A stretch of DNA of 64,000 nucleotides. It comes from SHZI01 sp963802215 (GTDB lineage Bacteria; Pseudomonadota; Gammaproteobacteria; Steroidobacterales; GCA-2729495). The notes beneath the pieces were generated by a model that did not search any database, had not been told where the DNA came from, and saw only the letters and a list, made by a program, of their open reading frames with translations. Of this stretch, positions 39,392 to 47,234 are shown piece after piece. The position numbers and the translations under genes are program-made. Position 1 is the first letter of the stretch; every line of letters begins with the position of its first letter. Location of the stretch: NCBI GenBank assembly GCA_963802215.1, contig CAWDHQ010000001.1, forward strand, positions 1,550,001 to 1,614,000, given 5' to 3'.

Positions 39392-40138
39392 TCACCTTCC
39401 CCCGACTGATTCCCGGGTGGAGCCCGGGTCCAGAACATAGCCATGGCCCCGGAGCGCCCGGATGCAGTCGCCCGCCACGCCGGCCGCGGACAGCTTGCGG
39501 CGCAGCTTGCTCACGAGGGTGTCGATGCTGCGGTCGTACGCCTCCATGGGCCGGTCCAGCGCCAGTTCCGTGAGCCTGGCACGGGACAGGACTTCGCCGG
39601 GACGGCGCATGAGGTGCTCCAGAACCCGCATCTCGGCGGCGGTAAGCGCCACGGGCGTATCACGGGCGAGCAGTTCCCGGCGCCGAAGGTCGAGCCGGAG
39701 TGGCTCCACCACCAGCTCGCCCGTCGCGCCCCGGTCACCGCCCCGCTCGCCCCCGCGGTAGCGCTTCAACACCGCCTGGATACGCGCGGCCAGCTCCAGG
39801 GGATTGAAGGGCTTTGGCAGGTAGTCGTCGGCGCCGCCCAGCAGCCCGATGATCCGCTCGGCTTCCTCGCCGCGGGCCGTCAGCATGATCACCGGCAGGT
39901 CGTGGCGATCGCGCAGGCGCTTCAGGACCTCGAAACCATCGATCCCGGGCAGCATGACGTCGAGCACCACGAGATCGGGCGGTACCTCGGCCACCCTGAC
40001 CAGTGCCGTCTCGCCATCGTGAACCGTGGCTACGCTGAAGCCCTGCAGTTCCAGAAACTCGCAGAGCATGGCGGCAAGGGCCTGGTCGTCGTCCACCAGC
40101 AGGATGCGCGGTCCCGCCACAGGCCGGGACTCATTCAC
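39392..40138 (-). CDS. OmpR/CpxR-type response regulator
   Basis: This 248-residue regulator has a receiver (RILLVDDDQALAAMLCEFL, phosphoacceptor LVVLDVMLPGIDGFEV, Lys in YLPKPFNPLEL) and a winged-helix DNA-binding domain (LTAAEMRVLEHLMRRPGEV, SIDTLVSKLRRKLSAAG, ALRGHGYVL). The GTG at 40138 is preceded by AGGGGGG at 7 bases; a TTG at 40168 would extend it. It forms an operon with the downstream kinase and is divergent from the membrane-protein gene at 40331, with a tandem direct repeat between them. Confidence 0.88.
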   Translation of the reverse strand: MNESRPVAGPRILLVDDDQALAAMLCEFLELQGFSVATVHDGETALVRVAEVPPDLVVLDVMLPGIDGFEVLKRLRDRHDLPVIMLTARGEEAERIIGLLGGADDYLPKPFNPLELAARIQAVLKRYRGGERGGDRGATGELVVEPLRLDLRRRELLARDTPVALTAAEMRVLEHLMRRPGEVLSRARLTELALDRPMEAYDRSIDTLVSKLRRKLSAAGVAGDCIRALRGHGYVLDPGSTRESVGGR

Positions 40139-40187
40139 GACCGGCCCCCCTGTGGCATTTGGTCGCAAACAACGGGACTTGCCGGAC

Positions 40188-40209
40188 GTTGACCGACTGT
40201 TGACCGATT
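40188..40209. promoter_or_regulatory. Tandem 11-bp direct repeat in the divergent region
   Basis: GTTGACCGACT and GTTGACCGATT follow one another without a gap. OmpR-family regulators bind tandem direct repeats with about one helical turn spacing, so this is a candidate site for the adjacent response regulator. The repeat lies between its own gene and the membrane-protein gene it may control. Confidence 0.5.
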
Positions 40210-40330
40210 GCTTCGCCGTTCATGACTAGACTTGCCAAGAGTTATCCGCCATCCGAAGCGCTCCACTTCATGCCCTATGTTGTGACTGAGAACCGCATCA
40301 CGTGCAAGCACCCCAGAGAGGTCCACGCCC

Positions 40331-41344
40331 ATGAGTAACGAATTGGAATCCCCCCCGGCAGACAGCACCGGCAAGGTAGTCACAAGCAGCAACCCGCTGC
40401 TGAACCTCCTCTACCGGCCGCCCTACGTCGGACTCCTGGCCTTCATCATCGTGTTCGTTGTCCAGGCGCTGGGCCACACGGTCATGATCGTGATGGAGGA
40501 AGTCTGGCCGGGCCAGGACTACATCTATCAATCGGCTTTCGCCATGGGGCTGTTCGGCGCGATCCTCCTGTTCATCGGCATGAAGAACAACCAGAAGGAA
40601 GTCACCGCCACCTGGCTGGGCTTCTGGGCCGGCACGTTCCTCTGGACGGGGTGGATCGAGTTCTCCTTCGTCTGGGCGGGCAACTACCTCAACGTGCCCG
40701 ACCTGATGGATCCCCGCATTCCCGGCGCCATCGCCACCAAGGCCGAGTACCTGGTGATGATGTCCTCGATTGGCATCCTGGGCGCCACGCTGGCGTACTT
40801 CCACCTGAACAAGGAAACGAAGTGCAATTACTTCCTCTGGTTCCAGCGCAACCTGAAGCTGTCCACCGGGAAGCCCAATCCCAACCACGAGCGGAACTTT
40901 GCCGCCATCACGGCCCTTGAGACCATCTACGTCATCTGGTTCTTCTACCTGTTCCTGCTCTTCATCTACGACGAGAGCATCCTCGGCGATCACCACCCGG
41001 CGATGTACGCGATCTTTTTCCTGAACACGATCTGGGCCTTCTACCTGTTCATCCGGCTGATGAAGTTCTGGCGTGTCACCACGGCGATCCGCTATGCCAT
41101 TCCGACGGCGATCATTGCCTGGAACATGGTGGAGATCGGCGGCCGCTGGCACCTGTTCACCGAATTCTGGGAGAGGCCCCAGGAATTCGCCCTGGAGATG
41201 TCGCTGTTCACCCTGGGCACGATCATCGCCGCGTTCCTGGCTGTCAGGACTCCCGCGCACAAGAAGGCGGAGCTCTCGCGGCAGAAGCTGGCGGAACAGA
41301 GCGCGCTCCGGGGCAAGGTCGCCGCGGCCGAGGGCAAGGGCTAG
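40331..41344 (+). CDS. Multi-pass membrane protein of unknown function (paralogue A)
   Basis: This 337-residue protein has about eight membrane segments. Motifs strongly shared with paralogue B (46195-47118) are FWAGTFLWTGWIEFSFVW, ATKAEYLVMMSS, NKETKCNYFLWFQRNLKL, RNFAAITALETIYVIWF, LLFIYDESILGDHHPAMY and WRVTTAIRYAIPTAIIA. Several conserved His, Trp, Asp and Glu residues sit near membrane boundaries, and the polar loop with ETKCN is the best candidate for a functional site. I do not recognise the family. The C-terminus is a charged tail (KKAELSRQKLAEQSAL). It is divergent from a CpxAR-like pair and precedes the Ca2+-ATPase gene by 160 bases with a hairpin in between. Confidence 0.8.
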   Translation: MSNELESPPADSTGKVVTSSNPLLNLLYRPPYVGLLAFIIVFVVQALGHTVMIVMEEVWPGQDYIYQSAFAMGLFGAILLFIGMKNNQKEVTATWLGFWAGTFLWTGWIEFSFVWAGNYLNVPDLMDPRIPGAIATKAEYLVMMSSIGILGATLAYFHLNKETKCNYFLWFQRNLKLSTGKPNPNHERNFAAITALETIYVIWFFYLFLLFIYDESILGDHHPAMYAIFFLNTIWAFYLFIRLMKFWRVTTAIRYAIPTAIIAWNMVEIGGRWHLFTEFWERPQEFALEMSLFTLGTIIAAFLAVRTPAHKKAELSRQKLAEQSALRGKVAAAEGKG

Positions 41345-41375
41345 CCGCAAGCGTTACCGGCCGGGCCTGGACGGC

Positions 41376-41413
41376 AAGGGGCCGAGCCTGGAGGCAGGTT
41401 CGGCCCCCTTCTA
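41376..41413 (+). terminator. Probable terminator hairpin after membrane-protein A
   Basis: AAGGGGCCGAGCCT pairs with AGGTTCGGCCCCCTT (one bulge, one mismatch) around GGAGGC, followed only by a short pyrimidine run (CTATT). It lies about 30 bases after the stop codon and would separate the gene from the downstream ATPase. Confidence 0.5.
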
Positions 41414-41505
41414 TTGGGGCGCGGCGACGTCGAACCCGGCAAGCATGCTTGCTATGGTAGCGGCATCGGCAGTGCGTGCTGCAGTGACCCGGGGCCACGC
41501 GGCCA

Positions 41506-44124
41506 GTGACAACAGTCTGGCATCAATACACCGGTGCTGCCGTCCTGGACCGCCTGGATGCGACAGCAGGCGGGCTGAGCAGCGAGGAAGCCGGTCGCCG
41601 CCGGCAGCAGCACGGGCCCAACGAGCTGGCGGGCGCGCCCGCACGCTCACCGCTCCGCATGCTGCTCGCGCAGTTCTCCGACTACATGATCCTGGTGCTG
41701 ATTGCCGCGGCGCTCATCTCCGGCGTCATCGGGGACCTCGCTGACACCTTCGTCATCGTCGTAATCGTCATCCTGAACGCGGTGATCGGCTTCTTCCAGG
41801 AATTCCGGGCGGAGCGCGCGCTGGCGGCGCTGAAGGCGATGGCGGCGCCCACCGCCACGGTGCTCCGGCGGGGTTGCCCCGTCACGGTGCCTGCCCGCGA
41901 TCTGGTCCCCGGCGACACGGTGCTGGTGGAGGCGGGACGGATCGTGCCCGCGGACCTGCGGCTCGTCGAGGCCGCGAGCCTGCGCATCAACGAGTCGGCC
42001 CTGACTGGCGAATCCGTGCCCGTGGACAAGATCACCGACCCGATCGCCGCGGCGGACCTGCCCCCCGGCGACCGGCGCAACATGGCCTTCAAGGGCACGG
42101 CGGTCAGCTACGGCCGCGGCGTGGGAATCGTGGTGGCCACCGGCATGGACACGGAGTTCGGCCGCATCGCGCTGCTGCTCAGGACGGCCGACGCGGTGGC
42201 GACGCCGCTCCAGCGGCGCCTCGGCGCCTTTGGCCGGGGCCTCGCGCTGGTGGTCCTCGGCATCTGCGCGATCATCTTCGTGACCGGCCTGCTGCGCGGG
42301 GAGCAGGCACTCCCGATGTTCCTCACGGCCCTGAGCCTTGCCGTGGCGGCAATCCCGGAGGCGCTCCCTGCGGTGGTCAGCATCGCGCTGGCACTGGGCG
42401 CCCGCCGGATGATGGCGCGGAATGCGCTGATCCGGCGCCTCCCCGCCGTCGAGACACTGGGCTCGGTGACGGTGATCTGCGCCGACAAGACCGGCACCCT
42501 GACCGCCAACGAGATGCGCGTGGAGCAGTACCACTGCGACGGCGCCCTATCGGGCGCGCCGGGCACCGGCGTCCCCTGGGACCTGCTCCTGGATGCCATG
42601 ACGGTGAGCCACGACGCGACCAGCGACGAGGCCGGCCTGCCCGTGGGCGACCCGACCGAAGTGGCCCTGCTGGTGGCCGCCCGGGAGGCCGGTCGTCAGC
42701 GGGCGGCGGGCGATGCGCGCCTGCCCCGGGTCGCCGAGCTGCCCTTCGACTCCGGCCGCAAGTGCATGACGACGCTCCATCAGCTCGCCGACGGCCGGGT
42801 GCTGTCGATCACCAAGGGTGCGCCAGAGGTGATCCTGGGCCAGTGTGCCCGGGAACTGCGCGGCGACGGACCAGTGGCCCTGGACCGCGCCAGCCTGCTG
42901 GCATCCGCCGAGAGGATGGCCGCCGACGGCCTGCGGGTTCTGGCCGTGGGCATCCGCCACTGGCCCGGCGTGCCCCGGGACATGACACCCGGGGTCGTCG
43001 AGCAGAGCCTGGAATTCCTCGGCTTCATCGGCCTGCTCGATCCCCCGCGACCCGAGGCCGGGCCGGCGATCACGAGCTGCCGCGAGGCGGGAATCGTGCC
43101 GGTGATGATCACCGGGGACCACCCGCTGACCGCGCGCGCGGTGGCGGCACGTCTCGGACTGGCCGATGCGCGGGCGACGGTGGTGACGGGCGCGGAGCTG
43201 GAACGCCTCCCGGATGCGGACTTCGACAGGCTGGTGGCGGGGACCCGCGTCTACGCGCGGGTGTCGCCCGAGCACAAGCTGCGGATCGTGACGGCGCTGC
43301 AGGGGCAGGGCCAGATCGTCGCGATGACCGGCGACGGCGTGAACGACGCCCCCGCGCTCCGGCGCGCCGACATCGGCGTGGCGATGGGCATCGCCGGCAC
43401 CGACGTGGCGCGGGAAGCCAGCGCGATGGTGCTCCTGGACGACAACTTCGCGACGGTCGTCCGGGCGGTGCGCGAGGGACGCCGGATCTACGACAACCTG
43501 CGACGCTTCATCCGCTACGTGCTCACGACCAACTCCGGCGAAATCCTGACCATCTTCCTCGCGCCCTTCCTCGGGCTGCCCATGCCGCTGATCCCGATCC
43601 AGATCCTGTGGATCAACCTGCTCACCGACGGACTGCCAGGCCTCGCGCTCGCCGCGGAGCCGGCCGAGAAAAACATCATGCGCCGCCCGCCGCGGCCGCC
43701 CGGCGAAAGCGTCTTTGCCCGGGGACTCGGCATGCACGCGCTGCTGGTCGGGCTGCTGATGGCCGCCCTCGCCCTCGGCGCCCAGGCCTGGTACGTGGCC
43801 CATGACCCCGCGCTCTGGCAGACCATGGTCTTCACGATCCTGTGCTTCGCCCAGCTGGGCCACGTGCTTGCGATCCGCTCGGAGGAGACGTCGCTGTTCA
43901 CGCTCGGGCTGGGGTCCAACCGCCCGCTTCTGGGCGCCGTCCTCCTGACCGCCGCCCTGCAGCTGGCGGTCATCTATGTCCCGGTGCTGAACGCGCTGTT
44001 CCGCACGACGCCCCTGCCGCCCGAGGACCTGGCGCTGTGCGTCGCTACAGCGCTCGTGATCCTGGGCGTCGTCGAGCTGGAGAAGCTGGTTCGTCGCCGG
44101 CGCAACGGAGGAAGGCCCGGGTGA
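41506..44124 (+). CDS. P-type cation ATPase, probably Ca2+ exporting
   Basis: This 872-residue P2-type ATPase has the N-terminal cation-ATPase domain, ESALTGESVPV, membrane motif VAAIPEALPAVV (PEALP, close to PEGLP of Ca2+ pumps), phosphorylation site CADKTGTLTANEM, ITGDHPLTA, and hinge MTGDGVNDAPALRRAD, followed by NSGEIL and ILWINLLTDGLPG of the C-terminal membrane domain. The GTG at 41506 lacks a strong ribosome site. The motifs fit PMR1/SERCA-like pumps. Its stop overlaps the start of a Na+/Ca2+ exchanger gene (GTGA), which supports calcium as the ion. Mn2+ or Mg2+ remains possible. Confidence 0.88.
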   Translation: MTTVWHQYTGAAVLDRLDATAGGLSSEEAGRRRQQHGPNELAGAPARSPLRMLLAQFSDYMILVLIAAALISGVIGDLADTFVIVVIVILNAVIGFFQEFRAERALAALKAMAAPTATVLRRGCPVTVPARDLVPGDTVLVEAGRIVPADLRLVEAASLRINESALTGESVPVDKITDPIAAADLPPGDRRNMAFKGTAVSYGRGVGIVVATGMDTEFGRIALLLRTADAVATPLQRRLGAFGRGLALVVLGICAIIFVTGLLRGEQALPMFLTALSLAVAAIPEALPAVVSIALALGARRMMARNALIRRLPAVETLGSVTVICADKTGTLTANEMRVEQYHCDGALSGAPGTGVPWDLLLDAMTVSHDATSDEAGLPVGDPTEVALLVAAREAGRQRAAGDARLPRVAELPFDSGRKCMTTLHQLADGRVLSITKGAPEVILGQCARELRGDGPVALDRASLLASAERMAADGLRVLAVGIRHWPGVPRDMTPGVVEQSLEFLGFIGLLDPPRPEAGPAITSCREAGIVPVMITGDHPLTARAVAARLGLADARATVVTGAELERLPDADFDRLVAGTRVYARVSPEHKLRIVTALQGQGQIVAMTGDGVNDAPALRRADIGVAMGIAGTDVAREASAMVLLDDNFATVVRAVREGRRIYDNLRRFIRYVLTTNSGEILTIFLAPFLGLPMPLIPIQILWINLLTDGLPGLALAAEPAEKNIMRRPPRPPGESVFARGLGMHALLVGLLMAALALGAQAWYVAHDPALWQTMVFTILCFAQLGHVLAIRSEETSLFTLGLGSNRPLLGAVLLTAALQLAVIYVPVLNALFRTTPLPPEDLALCVATALVILGVVELEKLVRRRRNGGRPG

Positions 44125-45140
44125 AGGAAGCGCTCCTCGCGCTGCTGGTCGGCAGCGGCATCGCACCGCCGCTCGGCGCCTTCCTCGTCCTGGGCGCCCT
44201 GGTGTTCCTCATCGCGTCGCGACTGGCACGGGACGCGGACCTCATTGCCGACGCCACCGGGCTCGGCCGCCTGTGGATCGGCTCGCTGCTGCTCGCCGGC
44301 AGCACGTCACTGCCGGAGCTGGTGACCGACATCAATGCGGCAGTCCTCGGCGTGCCGGACATCGGCGTCGGCGACCTGCTCGGCTCGGTCATGGCCAACA
44401 TGCTGATCCTGGCAGGGCTGGACCTGGCATTCCCCAGGCGGCGCATCCTCGAGAACGTCGCCGTGGACCATGTCCTGGTCGCGACCCTGGCGCTGGTGCT
44501 GACGACGATGACCGGCATCGCCATCACCGTGGGCGGCTGGGGATCCATCGGTCACGTCGGCGTGGAGACTCTGGTCATCGGGATCACCTACGTGCTCGGC
44601 ATGCGGGTCGTCTACCGCGCGTCGGCGTCCGGGATGCCCCACGACCAGCTGGCGCTCGGCGAGGACCGGCGCACGCTGCTGCGCCGCGGGCTCGCCGGCT
44701 TCGCGCTCGCGGCGCTGGGGCTGCTGGCGACCGCCCCGCTGCTGGTCATCAGCGCAGAGGCACTGGCCATCGAGGCAGGCCTTACCCAGACGGCGGTGGG
44801 CACACTGCTGGTCGGATTCACGACCTCGTTCCCGGAGATGGCCGCGACGGTGGCCGCCGTGCGCATGGGCGCCCTGGACCTGGCGGTTGGCAACATCTTC
44901 GGCAGCAACGCCTTCAACATGTTCGTGCTGCTGCCGATGGACCTGGCCTATCAGCCGGGGCCCCTGCTTGCCGCCGTGTCGCCGGCCCACGGGATCAGCG
45001 CCTGGTTCGCCGCGCTGGCGCTCGGCCTCGGCATGCTGGGCATCCTCGGGCGTGCCGGGCGGCTCCTGGCGCTGGTCCGCCTGGAAAGCCTCGCGATCCT
45101 CGCCGCTTACGCAGGGCTGGCCTGGCTGCTCGTCCGCTAG
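44121..45140 (+). CDS. Na+/Ca2+ exchanger-type antiporter (CaCA family)
   Basis: This 339-residue, ten-helix protein has both alpha repeats of the family: alpha-1 with LAGSTSLPELVTDINA and VGDLLGSVMANMLIL, and alpha-2 with LLVGFTTSFPEMAATVAA and AVGNIFGSNAFNMFVLL. The conserved Glu/Asp and Asn/Ser residues that bind ions are in these repeats. It exports Ca2+ at the expense of the cation gradient. The GTG start overlaps the stop of the P-type ATPase (GTGA), so the two exporters are translated in step. Confidence 0.88.
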   Translation: MKEALLALLVGSGIAPPLGAFLVLGALVFLIASRLARDADLIADATGLGRLWIGSLLLAGSTSLPELVTDINAAVLGVPDIGVGDLLGSVMANMLILAGLDLAFPRRRILENVAVDHVLVATLALVLTTMTGIAITVGGWGSIGHVGVETLVIGITYVLGMRVVYRASASGMPHDQLALGEDRRTLLRRGLAGFALAALGLLATAPLLVISAEALAIEAGLTQTAVGTLLVGFTTSFPEMAATVAAVRMGALDLAVGNIFGSNAFNMFVLLPMDLAYQPGPLLAAVSPAHGISAWFAALALGLGMLGILGRAGRLLALVRLESLAILAAYAGLAWLLVR

Positions 45141-45248
45141 GACCGCGGGTCGGATCGTCCCCGACAGCCGCCGTGATTGCGGGAATTGCGTAGGGCCAGG
45201 CAGCCACCGGCTCCCTATAGTCGTGTATCTGGCACTCTGGAGGTTCCC

Positions 45249-46028
45249 ATGGGCCGCTTCACAGACAAGGTCGTGCTGGTCACCGGGGCCCTGGGGGGCA
45301 TCGGCTCGGCCACTGCCCGGCGCTTCGCGGCCGAGGGCGCGCTGCTGGCACTGACCGACATCGGCAAGACCGCTGACGACGTGCCCGCCGCGCTGGTGGC
45401 AGGCGCCGCCGACTGGGACTCCTGGCCGACCAACTGGGCCTTCTGGCCCGCCGACCTGTCGAAGCCCGCCGACGTGGACACCCTGTTCACGGAGGTCCTG
45501 GACCGCTTCGGCCGGCTCGACGTGCTGGTGAACGTAGCCGGCTACGACCACGACAACGGCGTGCCACTGGAGAAGCTCACCCTCGAACGGCTGCACCGGA
45601 ACCTGGACACCAACCTGGCCAGCTGCCTGCTCTGCTGCCAGTCCGCGGCCACGATCATGAAGCCCCGCAAGTCCGGCGTGATCGTGAACATGAGCTCACT
45701 CACCTGGCGCGGCAGCCAGCAGCAGTACACCTACTCCGCTTCCAAGGGGGGCGTCTACGCCCTTACCCGGTCCCTCGCCATGGCGCTCGGCAAGGACGGC
45801 ATCCGGGTGAACGCGGTCGCGCCCGCGCTGATCGAGGTGGAGAACATGGTGAAGCTGATCCCGCCGGCCGTCTGGGCCCAGGTCAAGACCGGCATCGGCG
45901 GCAGTTATCCGCTGGGCCGCCTCGGCCGGCCCGACGAGGTCGCCGCGGCCATAGCCTTCCTCGCCTCGGACGACGCGTCCTTCATCACCGGCCAGATCCT
46001 CGAAGTGTCCGGCGGAGCCCGCCTCTGA
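45249..46028 (+). CDS. Short-chain dehydrogenase/reductase (SDR), FabG-like
   Basis: This 259-residue enzyme has VLVTGALGGIGSATARRF, VNVAGYD (NNAG variant), NMSSLTWRG with catalytic Ser, YSASKGGVYALTRSLA (YxxxK) and the C-terminal ITGQILEVSGGAR. GGAGG lies 6 bases before the ATG. The substrate is not predictable. Promoter or operon linkage with the exchanger gene, about 110 bases upstream, is uncertain. Confidence 0.9.
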   Translation: MGRFTDKVVLVTGALGGIGSATARRFAAEGALLALTDIGKTADDVPAALVAGAADWDSWPTNWAFWPADLSKPADVDTLFTEVLDRFGRLDVLVNVAGYDHDNGVPLEKLTLERLHRNLDTNLASCLLCCQSAATIMKPRKSGVIVNMSSLTWRGSQQQYTYSASKGGVYALTRSLAMALGKDGIRVNAVAPALIEVENMVKLIPPAVWAQVKTGIGGSYPLGRLGRPDEVAAAIAFLASDDASFITGQILEVSGGARL

Positions 46029-46073
46029 GGAGTACTGTGCAGGGGAAGTTACCCTGGCACAGGAGCGCCGACC

Positions 46074-46190
46074 ATGTCGAAGGAACGCAACAGCAGCCGC
46101 GAGACCAAGAAGAAGCCCGCGAAGACCATGGCCGAGAAGAAGGCCGAGAAGCGGGCCAAGAAGGCGACGAAGTCGTTCGCGATGCGCTGA
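46074..46190 (+). CDS. 38-residue Lys-rich basic protein
   Basis: The short frame MSKERNSSRETKKKPAKTMA followed by a Lys/Ala/Glu helix ending in SFAMR has AGGAG 9 bases before its ATG. Small Lys-rich proteins beginning with MS-ERNS and containing KKKP are widespread conserved hypotheticals in beta- and gammaproteobacteria. They are probably nucleic-acid associated, but no function is known. It ends 4 bases before the stop of the convergent paralogue B. Confidence 0.65.
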   Translation: MSKERNSSRETKKKPAKTMAEKKAEKRAKKATKSFAMR

Positions 46191-46194
46191 CCCG

Positions 46195-47118
46195 TCAGGC
46201 CTGCAGCTCCCGCTTCGCGTGGGCCGGAGTCCTGAAGGCCAGCAACGCGGCTATCACCAGTGCGCCAGCCAGCAGGCCCAGCACCAGGCCGAACTTCTCC
46301 GGGTGCACCCAGATGTCGGTCCACAGGTTCCAGCGGCCGGCGATCTCGTAGCTGCTGAAGCCGATGATCGCCGTGGGGATCGCGTAGCGGATGGCGGTGG
46401 TCACCTTCCACATCTGCAGCAGGCGCGAGAGCAGGTACAGCGCCCAGATCGTGTTGAAGAAGAAGATGGCGTAGGTCACGGGGTGCCGGTCGCCCAGGAT
46501 GTTCTCATCGTAGATGAAGAGCAGCGCCAGGTAGCAGAACCAGGTGACGAAGATCGTCTCCAGGCAGGTGATGTAGGCGAAGTTCCGCTCGTAGCCCCGG
46601 CTGGGCTTGCCCGTGCGCAGCTTCAGGTTGCGCTGGAACCAGACGAACATGTTGCACTTCGTCTCCCGGTTCATCATCAGCGGCATCATTACGCCCAGGC
46701 ACACGCCGACGGAGGACATCATCACCAGGTACTCGGCCTTGGTGGCGATCTCACCCGCCATGTTGGCATCCATGAGGTCCGGCACGCCCAGCATGTTGGC
46801 GTTCCAGACGAAGGAGAATTCCACCCAGCCGCTCCAGATCAGGGAGCCGGCCCAGAAGCCGTACCAGGTGCCGGCCACCTCGCTGTCGTGGCGCATGCCG
46901 ATGAAGAGCAGCACCACGCCGATCAGCCCGAGGACGAAGGCCGACTGCAGGACGTAGGCGTCGCCGAAGATCGCTTCCATGCCCACCATCAGCGTGTGGC
47001 CCAGGCCCTGGAACAGGAACACGATGAAGAAGGCGAAGAGCCCGATCAGCGGCGGACGGGCGAGCTGCTGCAGGGCGCTCTTCCGGGCGGCGGGCGTCGG
47101 GGCTGTGGCGGCAGTCAT
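46195..47118 (-). CDS. Multi-pass membrane protein of unknown function (paralogue B)
   Basis: This 307-residue protein is a close relative of the product of 40331-41344, with the same motifs: FWAGSLIWSGWVEFSFVW, ATKAEYLVMMSSVGV, NRETKCNMFVWFQRNLKL, YERNFAYITCLETIFVTW, LLFIYDENILGDRHPVTY and WKVTTAIRYAIPTAIIG. It lacks the long charged C-terminal tail of paralogue A. The ATG at 47118 has GGGAGG 8 bases upstream; upstream residues in the open frame are discarded. It is convergent with the small basic protein and lies beyond the calcium-export genes. Confidence 0.8.
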   Translation of the reverse strand: MTAATAPTPAARKSALQQLARPPLIGLFAFFIVFLFQGLGHTLMVGMEAIFGDAYVLQSAFVLGLIGVVLLFIGMRHDSEVAGTWYGFWAGSLIWSGWVEFSFVWNANMLGVPDLMDANMAGEIATKAEYLVMMSSVGVCLGVMMPLMMNRETKCNMFVWFQRNLKLRTGKPSRGYERNFAYITCLETIFVTWFCYLALLFIYDENILGDRHPVTYAIFFFNTIWALYLLSRLLQMWKVTTAIRYAIPTAIIGFSSYEIAGRWNLWTDIWVHPEKFGLVLGLLAGALVIAALLAFRTPAHAKRELQA

Positions 47119-47234
47119 GGTCGTAACCTCCCGAAAATCGAACATCACTGTATCACCGGCGCCAGCCCCGGATTCGGGACCGCGCCTGCGGCAAATGGTC
47201 CTACCCCGGGATGCTCTCCGGGCCGCGGAGCGCC

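Noticed and set aside
46074..46190. Lys-rich small frame as part of the SDR gene or a frameshift remnant
   Set aside because: It has its own ribosome site 46 bases after the SDR stop and a typical start (MSKERNS), so it is kept as a separate small gene.
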